Position numbers and translations under genes: made by a program. The notes below the pieces were generated by a model. The model was not told the origin of the DNA and did no database searches. It saw only the letters and a program-made list of their open reading frames with translations. Shown here in pieces: positions 10,720 to 23,120 of a stretch of 64,000 nt of DNA (positions are counted from its first letter, which is position 1; the number at the start of each line of letters is the position of its first letter). The DNA comes from Apoderus coryli (lineage: Eukaryota > Arthropoda > Insecta > Coleoptera > Attelabidae): the NCBI GenBank assembly GCA_911728435.2, contig OU452211.1, positions 13,374,428-13,438,427 of the forward strand, given 5' to 3'.

Positions 10720-11189
10720 AAACGACCAAACATTTTTACTCCCATATTTCTCCTTGGCCGACAGCAACAGATTGTATCTAGACTTTGTAAGGTCTTCCAA
10801 ACACCGATACTTCAGACTATTTTAAGTGTTTTCGAGTATTCAATACCTCTAGTTTTTTTGAATATTTAACAAATTCAACAATTACGGGAGAAGACCAATC
10901 AGTATTCTCCTTCGAATTTCGTTGTCGATACACATTTGGAAAGATCGCTGAGAGGACCCTGCGCTTGCATCTTTGGATTGACAAAATCCAAAATTGCGTC
11001 ATACATATCATTTGCATTTGAAGATAGTCCCAAGAATCTAAGGGTATTTCTTTTGCTTTTTCGTTCAAGCTCATCTATTTGTTGGTTCAAATGATCTATA
11101 CTTTGCCTGATATCTTGCCCTTCATTGCTGATAGTTTTGAATGAGTTTGAAATTTCGACAAGTTTATTATCGAATTTGTTCAGTTTTTC
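10720..11189 (-). pseudogene. LINE ORF1 (coiled-coil, RRM-like start) fragment
   Basis: Minus-strand frame with a coiled coil (EKLNKFDNKLVEISN... IDELERKSKRN) followed by NTLRFLGL, the usual ORF1 pattern of a coiled coil leading into an RNA-binding domain. It is cut at 11189 by the CCCAACT element and resumes at about 13723. Removing the insertion and one copy of its 2-bp duplication restores an open frame across the join (FATKIG then EKLNKF). It is an old fragment; an in-frame stop lies just upstream on the 13.7-kb side. Confidence 0.65.
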
Positions 11190-13720
11190 CCCAACTAACA
11201 ATTTAACTTTTTTAATTGCTGTAAGAACATTGATAAAATATATTTTATAAAACACCCATTGTTTTATAAACATTTTCACAACGTTCTTACGCGCCTTATA
11301 AACACGAAAAAGGCGCAGATTTATAAAACAAATCGACTGTTTAACGGTTCTATAAATGTGGCTTGTTGCTATTATACAATAGTTTTTAGAACGTTTATAA
11401 ATATTTAATAAAAATCAAATAAAACTGTTATAAAAATATTTTATAAATCTTTTATAAAAGCCTCAATTTCAACATTTTTGCTCTCAGCGGCAACAGTTAA
11501 AGGATAAAAATGTTTTTTTAAAATACCTTTTTATACAAAATTATTTTATAATTATTATGCATTGTTGTTGGTACACATTAATAAAATCTGAACAATGATG
11601 GAGGTAAAAATAATATAAAACGCTATAATACCCAATAATGAATAATAAAATAAGTCAATAATAAATTCACCCATGAGCAGATTTGGCTGCGAAACAAAAT
11701 TTACTGTTAAATATATTGTATATTATTATTAAAATTTTCATGCGTCTCGCGAATTATGTAAATTAATGAATTTAGATTTTATAAGTTATATAAAATATTT
11801 TTTCTATTGTCACTTATTGTTGAAAATAATCTTTTGGGATATCCTTTATTATATAATGGCTGATTCTGTATAGCTTATTAGCTAAGAAAATTTTACAAAT
11901 TAGAAAAAATATTAATTTTAAAAGTTTGGTCAACATGGCTAACAATTTACAGAAACCAAAAATGGCTTCTTCCTTATACGATGCTTATAAAACAAAATTA
12001 TCTCAACCCAGACGAGTATGCTCTTTAGATAGCTATTATAAAATAACTGCAGAATTGTTTTATACAGGGGTGTATTCGTTAAAAAACATAAATCTCATAA
12101 TATTTTAAGTGCATATAAAATCTAATATGAAATTAACATTACCTGAAACCTATGTTTTATGTAAACTTGAAGACATTTCTAGAAACCAGTTATGGTGTAA
12201 GAGATAAAAATATATATTTCACTAAGCTTGATAATGAATAATGAAGTTAATTTCAAGTATTTTCCTTGAAGTTTTATGTATTTAGTTATCTTTTGCCGTT
12301 ATTTAAAATAAATTAATAGTAAAACAAACTAAAACAAGCTTTTATATAAATGCTCTAAAATATCAAAATTTAATTTAAAGGGCTGCAAAAAAATTATAAG
12401 ATAAAATGTATACAAATTAATCAAGTCTAGTCCTGTCTACTTGAAGTATTCGTGCTTGAAACTTTGATGTTTGTGTGAGTCGCCGCCGTGTGTCGCATCG
12501 TCTCAATATTGGAATAATAATAAAATAGTAAACAGAGTTTTACAAACCAAACTTTAACATAATATGTTTTATAAAAGCTTTTAATGTGTTCTTATAAAAC
12601 AAAATGCTTCTATAGCTACTCTATTATTAGCTTTTACGGGAGTAATTTAAATATAACCTAAATTGAGCCCTTTGGTTATGTTATGTATGTTATAATTGCC
12701 GTTATTAAAACGGTTTGTCGAGTATCTTTAAGAGAGTTCGAGGATCTTGAGGTAGAAAATTTGGCATTCATTGAGTATGGCAAAAAGCTTCTTTTAGGAA
12801 AAATGCGGAACATTATTTGATACTGCCCAGGATCGCATGTTTTCTCTTAGTTTTGCATTTTTTTCTAGCTCACTTGTTGTGCTTGAAGCATGATATGGAT
12901 CACCAGGATAGGTATCCAATTCTCTATTTCGGCTACCCGCTCACCATCTAGTAATAATTCCTCCTGAGAATTTATCAGTGTCCACAATATTTTTTGGTGT
13001 CTTATTAATGTAAATATTGTCATTAATTTGATTAGATTCCATTACAGTTTCCTTCTCATTATTATAGTAGTAATTAAGTTTTAATTTGCTATTAAATGCA
13101 CAACTGCTTTTAGTTTTTTTCCATTTGGACAACATTTGAAATCAGTGTATAATATAACAATAAATATCAGTTGAAAATAAATAAGACTATGTTATATATT
13201 AGTTCTAGGTAATGTTTATGACAGCATTTTAATTTTATAAAATATGCATTGGCAACATATTTATTTTTTTATTGTTTTTAATAAAATAACTAAAAAACAA
13301 TTTTGTAATTATTAATTTGCGCACAAATTTGCTCCACAAAACAAATCGCTCTTAATAACGAAAATAAAAAAAACTACTACTACTTTAACAGAATAATTTT
13401 ATAATTGTTTTTAAAGGAACAAGTTAATCCAGACTAGTACTTTTACAAAATGCTTTTAAAACCAATTATCATTCGGAACAAATAAGTCCTACAAAACGTA
13501 TTTTATAAACGTTTATAAAATTGTTACGATATCATATTTTATAACTATTTTATTATTTTGCTGTAAAAACGGTCTTAAAACAATTTTTCTCACAGATAAG
13601 TTTAACACAGCAGTTTAATCACGAAATGAAACTTTAAAAAACAAAAAAGTTTTAACTAAGCGGCAATAAAATAATTATAAAATATATTAGTTCTTTAAGA
13701 ATGTCGAATTGCTAGTTGGG
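11190..13720. mobile_element. CCCAACT-ended DNA transposon, copy 1
   Basis: 14-bp inverted ends CCCAACTARCAATT with a 2-bp duplication TC (11188-11189 and 13721-13722). Near-identical to 20324-22958, which has duplication CG; an end fragment lies at 43389-43505. Both subterminal regions are crowded with TTTATAAAA/TTTTATAAA words, as expected for clustered transposase-binding sites, a CACTA-like trait. No transposase is seen. Short frames shared by both copies (11926-12108 plus; 12941-13135 minus) lack recognisable homology. The superfamily is not established. Confidence 0.8.
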
Positions 13721-13722
13721 TC

Positions 13723-14084
13723 CCCAATTTTAGTGGCAAAACTATTACAAATACTCTGTTAATGCGTTCTTCAACGTCGTATATTAGTAGTATGCAAGAG
13801 ATTAAGAAGAGAAATATGAATTTTTAAGTTTATGTTTTTTTATGTACCTATCTGCACTTTTTATATATATATTATTTAAAAGTATATTTCAGTGATAGGC
13901 ACTTAAACTACATACACATATTCATATTCACAAACAGCAGAGAGATCACGCTACCGCTCGATTTATTCACTTTGCATCTTCGTACTGCCATTAATAAAGT
14001 CATTATTATTATTAATTCTTGTCTCTGCGAATATTTAGTAGTGAATATTTTAGTTTTGCTAACGTGTAAATTTTTTGGCATTCG
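13723..14084. other. Upstream region of the RING gene
   Basis: The first ~80 bp are the rest of the LINE ORF1 fragment on the minus strand. A TATATATATATT run at about 13862-13875 could serve as a core promoter for the RING gene about 210 bp downstream. No further elements are evident. Confidence 0.4.
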
Positions 14085-14867
14085 ATGGAAAGTATAGAAG
14101 AGACTTGTCCGAATTGTAAATGCCAATTACCAGTGCTAGATTTATTTGAACATACTCCACACCGTTTCCTTTGTCCTGAACAAAATGTGAAATGTTTCTA
14201 CAGTGACTGTGATGGAAAGACTTCGTTAAAAGGTATGGCAGAACATTGTAAGCTGAAACATTCAGATCAAATTTTAAAAGTTCAAGAAAATGTGCTAAGT
14301 GTGCGGTATAAAACATTTGAAACCAGACGATTTTTAGTGCAGTGGAATGAAAATGTGTATGTTGTTATTGTGCCTATAGATGAAGAATCGTTTAGAATTG
14401 GAATATCCGAGTTCACCAAGCAAGAAGCTGAGACTACATATAAAATTTTTTTAAAATGTCACACGCATCCCCGCGCAGAACTTCACTCATCCCGAAATAA
14501 AGTGAAATTGTACAGTGACCAAATAGACTCCATTGATTTATGTCCAATTAAAATGTCTAAAACAACTATTGTAAAAGCGTTGGAGATTGTTGGTTCAGTA
14601 GAGATGGAATTAAACATACAGTTTTACATAGAGATCAGCAGCGATGTAAAGCGAATATTGAAAGAGACTCTTACATGTCCAATATGTCTTGGTTTTCTAG
14701 GAATCAATATAAGTATATGTACAGGCGGACATTCAATCTGTTTTGATTGCAGACGAAGATTGGATAAGTGCCCTTACTGTAGGCTACCATTCGCACCTGG
14801 ATTTAATTATCATGTAGGAGAAATTGCTAGAGATTATTTGAAAATGTGTAATAATGAATCATTTTAA
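14085..14867 (+). CDS. C3HC4 RING-finger protein with N-terminal zinc fingers
   Basis: 260 aa, no intron. The N-terminus has a Cys/His cluster (C8, C11, H23, C30) and a TRAF/SIAH-like finger C37-x4-C42-x11-H54-x4-H59. The C-terminus is a RING: C198-x2-C201-x10-C212-x3-H216-x2-C219-x2-C222-x6-C229-x2-C232. The middle has no clear domain. Predicted to act as an E3 ubiquitin ligase. The order zinc finger then RING is the reverse of SIAH/Sina, where the RING comes first. The start codon follows an AT-rich leader, and AATAAA at about 14935 gives a polyadenylation signal. Lack of introns suggests a retrogene or a TE-associated gene, but I see no target duplication or poly-A tail proving it. Confidence 0.75.
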   Translation: MESIEETCPNCKCQLPVLDLFEHTPHRFLCPEQNVKCFYSDCDGKTSLKGMAEHCKLKHSDQILKVQENVLSVRYKTFETRRFLVQWNENVYVVIVPIDEESFRIGISEFTKQEAETTYKIFLKCHTHPRAELHSSRNKVKLYSDQIDSIDLCPIKMSKTTIVKALEIVGSVEMELNIQFYIEISSDVKRILKETLTCPICLGFLGINISICTGGHSICFDCRRRLDKCPYCRLPFAPGFNYHVGEIARDYLKMCNNESF

Positions 14868-15159
14868 AAAAAATTTTAATTAATTATATTCTATAATTAG
14901 GTTCAGAATTATATCATAATTATTTGTTGTTTCAATAAAACTGTTTTGATTATATGAATGACAATATTTTAATTTTTAAAAAATGCTGAATAAAATACAA
15001 AAAACTTAGACATCGTTATTATTTCAAATTTGGGAATAGTTATAGGTATTAGTTATTGATATGTTAATAATAAAACTAAAAAGTCAATATGAACAACCCG
15101 TGATCTGATCTAAGCTTTTCTAAAAATCTGTGGCTAATAGAATCCACAAAGAAAACTAG

Positions 15160-17547
15160 CTGTTGCCCTCGAGGCACGAATAGCTCTCCATATTTTAGTG
15201 TAAAAGTAATAATTTTATGACCTTTTTGTCATTTATCTAAATTTTTGTTTTGTTTTAGATATCAGCTATTTTTTTTTTGTATCGGGTTTTGTGCCTTTTT
15301 CTTCTCTTTGGAGGCACTATTTATACGCAGATATTTTATATTTCAGATCTAGGCCAAATTCTTGTACGCAAAATAATTGATTTTTTTTAGTTTTATTATA
15401 AAATTTATTTTGCCCCCTTTTCTACTATTTACGAACGCCTATGTAAACAAAATTGTTATGCTGCATGTTGTAGGTTATCCGTTAAGTGGTTTTTGAGTTA
15501 TCACGGATACAATTTTTTCCTGACCCTTTTATAGAATTTTCACGGACGCCTATGGAACATTAATTTTTGTCGTGTATTTTTAATACCAATTCAACTAGTT
15601 AAATATAAAATTTTTTACATTTTAATTTTTTTTTTTCATTTTACCCCTTTTTTTTACTATTTACGAACGCCTATGTAATTCAAAATTTTATGCTGCATTT
15701 TTTAGGTTATCTTATATGAAAGCTATATATAATTAGCCAATTTTTCTGGTATATTTGGGAAACATTTTTTTTTCGTTTTTGACTCTTTTTTTAAGACTAT
15801 TTTCGAACGCCTGTGTGAACTAATTCTTTTATGTAACATTTTTTAGGTTATATTCTATCACACCTATAAAAAATTATTCAATATTTCGGATAAGTTTAAG
15901 AACTATAATTTTTTTAATTTTTGAACCCTCTTTTAAACCCCTTGCCTACGCTCAATGTTAATCACCACCTATAAATAGCCTGTAGTATTTTCGTATCAAA
16001 TGTGGTTAAAATCCGTTAAGTGGTTTTTGAGTTATCACGGATACAAATTTTTTCTGACCCTTTTATAGAATTTTCACGGACGCCTATGGAACATTAATTT
16101 GTGTCGTGTATTTTTAACACCAACTCAACTAGTTAAATATAAAAATTTTTACATTTTAATTTTTTTTATTTTACCCCTTTTTCTACTATTTACGAACGCC
16201 TATGTAAATAAAAATTTTATGCTGCATTTTTTAGGTTATCTTATATCAAAGCTATATATATTAGCCAATTTTTCTGGTATATTTGGGAAACATTTTTTTT
16301 TCGTTTTGACCCTTTTTTAACACTATTTTCGAACGCCTGTGTGAACTAATTCTTTTATGTAACATTTTTTAGGTTATATTCTATCACAACTAGAAAAAAT
16401 TATTCAATATTTCGGATAAGTTTAAGAACTATGATTTTTTAAATTTTTGAAACCTCTTTTAAACCCGTTGCCTACGCTCAATGTTAATCACCACCTATAA
16501 TTATGCTGTAGTATTTTCGTACCAAATGTGGTTAAAATCCGTTAAGTGGTTTTTGAGTTATCACGAATACAAATTTTTTCTGACCCTTTTATAGAATTTT
16601 TACGGACGCCTATGGTACATTAATTTTTGTCGTGTATTTTTAACACCAATTCATCTAGTTAAATATAAAATTTTTTACATTTTAATTTTTTTTTATTTTA
16701 CCCCTTTTTCTACTATTTACGAACGCCTATGTGAATGAAAATTTTATGCTGCATTTTTTAGGTTATCTTATATCAAAGCTATATATAATTAGCCAATTTT
16801 TCTGGTATATTTGGGAAACGTTTTTTTTCGTTTTTGACCCTTTTTTTAAACTATTTTCGAACGCCTTTGTGAACCAATTCTTTTATGGAATATTTTTTAG
16901 CTTATATTGTATCACAACTATGAAAAATTATTCCATATTTCGAATAAGTTTAGGAAATATATATTTTTTATGTTTTGACCCCTTTTCCACTATTTACGAA
17001 CGCCTATGAAAGTAAGTTATTCATGACACATTTTATAGGTTATATTCTATCAAAACTATCAATAACTAGTTAATATTTCTGCTATTTTTAAGAAATACGT
17101 TTTTTTTAATCTTTTTTACCCCATTTTACACTATTTTCGAACGCCAATGTGGTCTAATATTTTATGTTCAATATTTTAGGTTATATTCAATTAAATGCGT
17201 AAAAAATTATGCAGTATTTCGGATAAGTTTAAGAACTATGAATTTTTTTAATTTTTGAACCCTCTTTTAAACCCTTTGCCTACGCTCAATGTTTCCCAAA
17301 ATATAATCAGCTCCTTGCCATGTCCAATAGTATTTTTGTACCAAATTTGGTTAAAATCTGTTAAGTGGTTTTTGCGTTTTCGTGGATACAGACAGACAGA
17401 CAGACAGACATTTTTTTAAAACTACTTATTTATGTATAAAATGACCAAAAAGAAGTATTTCCGGTGAAATTAAAAAAAAAATTTTTTTCATGAAACTAAT
17501 AGTCTCCATATATACATATATTACATACCTATATGATATGGAGAGCT
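15160..17547 (+). repeat. Modular repeat element, copy 2 (expanded)
   Basis: Starts CGAGGCACGAATAGCTCTCC and ends TATGATATGGAGAGCT. It holds more ~150-bp modules than copy 1: the block from GTTAAGTGGTTTTTGAGTTA through CTACGCTCAATG is repeated (near 15475, 16013 and 16540). It shows ACGAACGCCTATG lines about every 140-160 bp and a (GACA)n tract at 17390-17410. The small frames in it (16099-16320, 16731-17009) are translations of repeat sequence. Confidence 0.75.
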
Positions 17548-17566
17548 AAAAATAACTGTCTTATTT

Positions 17567-17752
17567 TGAATTATATTTTATTTATTTTGTAGTATTAGAA
17601 ATCGGAATTTTGACACTGGATTAAGCGCATCATATATATAAAAAAAATTACTGTACTACTACTAGTTTGGTTTTTTTTTCTATATGATGCGCTTAACCCA
17701 GTGTCAAAATTCCAATTTCTAATACTACAAAATAAATAAAATATAAAATTAA
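17567..17752. repeat. Hairpin MITE, ~75-bp arms
   Basis: ATTTTATTTATTTTGTAGTA...GACACTGGATTAAGCGCATC is followed, after ~45 bp, by its near-perfect reverse complement (GATGCGCTTAACCCAGTGTC...TACTACAAAATAAATAAAAT). It lies exactly between the forward and the reverse copies of the modular repeat. Confidence 0.75.
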
Positions 17753-17837
17753 TTTGTGTCCCTAAATATAAATGAAAAAAAATTTCAGGGCATAATATAA
17801 AATATAATTTGAAATCATAGAGTTATTTACATCATAT

Positions 17838-19265
17838 TTTTAGCTCTCCATATCATATATGAAATATATGTATATATGGAGACTATTAGTTTCATGAAAA
17901 AAAAAATTTTTTTAATTTCACCCGAAATACTTGTTTTTGGTCATTTTATACATAAATAAGTAGTTTTAAAAAAATGTCTGTCTGTCTGTATCCACGAAAA
18001 CGCAAAAACCGCTTAACAGATTTTAACCAAATTTGGTTCAAAAATACTATTGGACATGGCAAGGAGCTGATTAGATTTTGGGAAACATTGAGCGTAGGCG
18101 GAGGGTTCAAAAATTAAAAAAATTCATAGTTCTTAAACTTAGCCGAAATACTGCATAATTTTTTACGCATTTAATTGAATATAACCTAAAATATTGAACA
18201 TAAAATATTAGACCACATTGGCGTTCGAAAATAGTGTAAAATGGGGTAAAAAAGATTAAAAAAAAAACGTATTTCTTAAATAGAAATAGAAATCAAAACT
18301 ATAAATAATTAGTTAATATTTCTGCTATTTTTTAGCTTATATTGTATCACAACTATGAAAAATTATTCCATATTTCGAATAAGTTTAGGAAATATATATT
18401 TTTTATGTTTTGACCCCTTTTCCACTATTTACGAACGCCTATGAAAGTAAGTTATTCATGACACATTTTATAGGTTATATTCTTATAACCTATAAAATGT
18501 GTCATGAATAACTTACTTTTATTTAACTAGATGAATTGGTGTTAAAAATACACGACAAAAATTAATGTACCATAGGCGTCCGTGAAAATTCTATAAAAGG
18601 GTCAGAAAAAATTTGTATCCGTGATAACTCAAAAACCACTTAACGGATTTTAACCACATTTGGTACGAAAATACTACAGGATATTTATAGGTGTTGATTA
18701 ACATTGAGCGTAGGCAAGGGGTTTAAAAGAGCGTTCAAAAATTTAAAAAATCATAGTTCTTAAACTTATCCGAAATATTGAATAATTTTTTATAGTTGTG
18801 ATAGAATATAACCTAAAAAAGGTTACATAAAAGAATTAGTTCACACAGGCGTTCGAAAATAGTCTTAAAAAAGGGTCAAAAACGAACAAAAAATGTTTCC
18901 CAAATATACCAGAAAAATTGGCTAATTATATATAGCTTTCATATAAGATAACCTAAAAAATGCAGCATAAAATTTTTATTTACATAGGCGTTCGTAAATA
19001 GTTAAAAAGGGGTAAAATAAAAAAAATTAAAATGTAAAAAATTTTATATTTAACTAGTTGAATTGGGGTTAAAATACATGACAAAAATTAATGTTCCATA
19101 GGCGTCCGTGAAAATTCTATAAAAGGGTCAGAAAAAATTTGTATCCGTGATAACTCAAAAACCACTTAACGGATAACCTACAACATGCAGCATAACAATT
19201 TTGTTTACATGGGCGTTCGTAAATAGTAGAAAAGGGGGCAAAATAAATTTTATAATAAAACTAAA
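17838..19265 (-). repeat. Modular repeat element, copy 3 (rearranged, reverse)
   Basis: Reverse-complement match to copy 2, except that 18290-18482 is in forward orientation, so the copy has an inversion inside it. The breakpoint at 18447-18520 is a near-perfect hairpin: AGTTATTCATGACACATTTT is met by AAAATGTGTCATGAATAACT across a ~25-bp centre. The left terminus of the element is missing; the match fades at about 19265. Confidence 0.7.
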
Positions 19266-19483
19266 AAAAATCGAAGGTATATGAGTACATATAACAGAAA
19301 TAAAATATTTGTTGTTATATAATCCATAGTTTGTGGTCACCTTATGCCATTTTTATTAATTAAATATTTATTCGAAAGAAGTAGTCCATATCGAAGTGGA
19401 GTAGAATAGTTAAATATTCTTGAAATAAAAGTCGACCTCCACACAATAAATTTATTAAATATCCTCAACAAATTACATTTGTC

Positions 19484-19524
19484 ACCATACATGTTTCGCA
19501 GCTCCGGGCCGCATCATCAGTGGT
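19484..19524 (-). ncRNA. Hammerhead ribozyme motif, left arm
   Basis: Identical in sequence to the right-arm motif, on the minus strand: stem I ACCA (19524-19521), CUGAUGA (19520-19514), extra U, stem II GCGGC/GCUGC with loop CCGGA, GAAA, minimal stem III, GUA, stem I return UGGU (19487-19484). Confidence 0.65.
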
Positions 19525-19891
19525 CATATGAGATTCTTACGAAAAGCTATGTTATACTAGTTAGTACATATTATTTCGTTCACACGACAATCGTCAGTCG
19601 TGTGAACGTGCAGTCAATTAAGAACCTAAAATACTATCAAAGAGAAAATTAATCTTCGATGATTTACAAAAAGAAACATAACATGAAACTTACATTAGAA
19701 ATAATGTGAATTTTAGATTTTTTAGTTTAATTTTTTTAAATGTTTAGTAACACAAATTCAATTTCAAACACTTTTTATTTTATGACTTGAGAGAATAAAA
19801 AAATGTTTTCGCGCAATGAGTTAATGAATAAATTCCCAAAAATAATATGTACTAACTAGTATAACATAGCTTTTCGTAAGAATCTCATATG

Positions 19892-19932
19892 ACCACTGAT
19901 GATGCGGCCCGGAGCTGCGAAACATGTATGGT
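19892..19932 (+). ncRNA. Hammerhead ribozyme motif, right arm
   Basis: Stem I ACCA (19892-19895), CUGAUGA (19896-19902), extra U, stem II GCGGC/GCUGC (one G-U pair), GAAA (19919-19922), two-base-pair stem III AC/GU, cleavage triplet GUA, stem I return UGGU (19929-19932). All conserved core bases are present, and both helices differ from the 7295 motif by paired changes. Confidence 0.65.
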
Positions 19933-20009
19933 GACAAATGTAATTTGTTGAGGATATTTATTAAATTTATTGTGTGGAGGTCGACTTTTATTTCAAGAAT
20001 ATTTAATTA

Positions 20010-20323
20010 AGTATTTATTCATCATATTTCCTGAACTAGTCCTCCAAAAAACTACGTCACTGTATTCCTATTTTCCGTTATTTTAGTATTTTTGGAATTT
20101 ATTAAAATAGGAAGATAAAATTTGGAAGATTTTCGATTTCGAAAACTAAACAACTGATAAAAAAAACTTTAACGGTCATCGTTAGTTTTATCCAAAAAGA
20201 GACATTGTGAATATTTCTGTTCCAACTTTTTATCGTAAAACTTTGCAGAATTCTCGAATTTGGGGCACACTGTATATTAGTTTAAATTTATTGTTGACAT
20301 TTTGTAAAAATGCAGACAGGCCG
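20010..20323. other. Spacer, nothing recognised
   Basis: AT-rich sequence between the foldback and the second CCCAACT element. No frame, repeat end or RNA gene is supported. Confidence 0.3.
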
Positions 20324-22958
20324 CCCAACTAACAATTTAACTTTTTTAATTGCTGTAAGAACATTTATAAAATATATTTTATAAAACACCCATTGTTTTA
20401 TAAACGTTTTCACAACGTTCTTACGCGCCTTATAAACACGAAAAAGGCGCAGATTTATAAAACAAATCGACTCTTTAACGGTTCTATAAATGTTGCGTGT
20501 TGCTATTATACAATACTTTTTAGAACGTTTATAAATATTTAATAAAAATCAAATAAAACTGTTATAAACATATTTTATAAATCTTTTATAAGAGCCTCAA
20601 TTTCAACATTTTTGCTCTGAGCGGCAACAGTTAAAGGATAAAAACGTTTTTTTAAAATACCTTTTTATACAAAATTATTTTATAATTATTATGCATTGTT
20701 GTTGGTACACATTAATAAAATCTGAACAATGATGGAGGTAAAAATAATATAAAACGCTATAATACCCAATAATGAATAATAAAATAAGTCAGATAAAATT
20801 CACCCATGAGCAGATTTGGCTGCGAAACAAAATTTACTGTTAAATATATTGTATATTATTATTAAAATTTTAATGCGCCTCGCGAATTATGTAAATTAAT
20901 GAATTTAGATTTTATAAATTATATAAAATATTTTTTTTATTGTCACTTATTGTTGAAAATAATCTTTTGGGATATCCTTTATTATATAATGACTGATTCT
21001 GTATAGCTTATTAGCTAAGAAAATGTTACAAATTAGAAAAAATATTAATTTTAAAAGTTTGGTCAACATGGCTAACAATTTAAAGAAACCAAAAATGGCT
21101 TCTTCCTTATACGATGCTTATAAAACAAAATTATCTCAACCCAGACGAGTATGCTCTTTAGATAGCTATTATAAAATAACTGCAGAATTGTTTTATACAG
21201 GGGTGTATTCGTTAAAAAACATAAATCTCATAATATTTTAAGTGCATATAAAATCTAATATAAAATTAATATTACCTGAAACCCCTTTGATAGCATAAGA
21301 ATGATATGATGATGATATGATTCTTTTATATCTACGATATGGATACTAGCCAAAATATAAGTAGGTTTTATGTAAACTTGAAGACATTTTTAGAAACCAG
21401 TTATGGTGTAAGAGATAAAAATATATATTTCACTAAGCTTGATATTGAATAATGAAGTTAATTACAAGTATTTTCCTTGAAGTTTTATGTATTTAGTTAT
21501 CTTTTGCCGTTATTTAAAATAAATTAATAGTAAAACAAACTAAAACAAGCTTTTATATAAATGCTCTAAAAAATCAAAATTTAATTTAAAGGTGCTGCAA
21601 AAAAAATTATAAGATAAACTGTATACAAATTAATCAAGTCTAGTCCTGTCTACTGGAAGTATTTGTGCTTGATACTTTGATGTTTGTGTGAGTTGCCGCC
21701 GTGTGTCGCATCGTCTCAATATTGGAATAATAATAAAATAGTAAACAGAGTTTTACAAAACAAACTTTAACATAATATGTTTTATAAAAGCTTTTAATGT
21801 GTTCTTATAAAACAAAATGCCTCTATAGCTACTCTATTATTAGCTTTTACGGGAGTAATTTAAACATAACCTAAATTGAGCCCTTTGGTTATGTTATGTA
21901 TGCTATAATTGCCGTTATTAAAACGGTTTGTCGAGTATCTTTAAGAGAGTTCGAGAATCTTGAGGTAGAAAATTTGGCATTCATTGAGTATGGCAAAAAG
22001 CTTCTTTTAGGAAAAATGCGGAACATTATTTGATAGTTTTGCATTTTTTTCTAGCTCACTTGTTGTGCTTGAAGCATGATATTGATCACCAGGATAGGTA
22101 TCCAATTCTCTATTTCGGCTACCCGCTCACCATCTAGTAATAATTCCTCCTGAGAATTTATCAGTATCCACAATATTTTTTGGTGTCTTATTAATGTAAA
22201 TATTGTCATTAATTTGATTAGATTCCATTACAGTTTCCTTCTAATTATTATAGTCACTAATGTTTTGCCTTTGATAATTTATAATATTGTAGTAATTAAG
22301 TTTTAATTTGCTATTAAATGCACAACTGCTTTTAGTTTTTTTTTTCCGTTTGGACAACATTTGAAATCAGTGTATAATATAACAATAAATATCAGTTGAA
22401 AATAAATAAGACTATGTTATATATTAGTTCTTGGTAATGTTTATGACAGCATTTTAATTTTATAAAATATGCATTGGCAACATATTTATTTTTTTATTGT
22501 TTTTAATAAAATAACTAAAAAACAATTTTGTAATTATTAATTTGCGCACAAATTTGCTCCACAAAACAAATAGCTCTTAATAACGACAATAAAAAAACTA
22601 TTTTATTATTACGAAATGTACTTTAGCAGAATAATTTTATAATTGTTTTTAAAGGAACAAGTTAATCCAGACTAGTACTTTTACAAAATGCTTTTAAAAC
22701 CAATTATCATTCGGAACAAATACGTCCTACAAAACGTATTTTATAAACGTTTATAAAATTGTTACGATATCATATTTTATAACTATTTTATTATTTTGCT
22801 GTAAAAACGTTCTTAAAACAATTTTTCTCACAGAAAAGTTTAACACAGCAGTTTAATCACGAAACAAAACTTTAAAAAACAAAAAAGTTTTAACTAAGCG
22901 GCAATAAAATAATTTTAAAATATATTAGTTCTTTAAGAATGTCGAATTGCTAGTTGGG
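20324..22958. mobile_element. CCCAACT-ended DNA transposon, copy 2
   Basis: Same element and orientation as 11190-13720, with 2-bp duplication CG (20322-20323 and 22959-22960). Differences are mainly small indels, e.g. an extra GATATGATGATGATATGATT-type stretch near 21290-21360 and a deletion near 22035. High similarity suggests fairly recent transposition. Its right edge abuts the 5' region of small gene 1. Confidence 0.8.
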
Positions 22959-23120
22959 CGTATTAAAAGAAGGTACCTATCCGAAATAACGAACCAGGTA
23001 AATATCAGCACTTTGTACTTATTTCTAGGTACCTACTTATATCACTACAAAAAGAGACTTCTGTGTAACTTATCTTTAGATTTTAGTTTAGATTCTTTTC
23101 AAATTTACATATTTGTTAAA

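Larger units (their letters stand above)
19411..20008. mobile_element. Foldback element with hammerhead motif in both arms
   Basis: Two near-identical inverted arms of ~166 bp (19411-19576 and 19840-20008) flank ~260 bp. Each arm, from outside in, has TTCTTGAAATAAAAGTCGAC, an AT-rich stretch, a 41-nt hammerhead motif and CATATGAGATTCTTACG. The spacer opens with a 12-bp perfect stem CGTTCACACGAC/GTCGTGTGAACG (19578-19609). No protein is encoded. The family of origin is not proved; hammerheads in terminal repeats are known from Penelope-like retroelements, of which no RT is present here. Confidence 0.7.
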
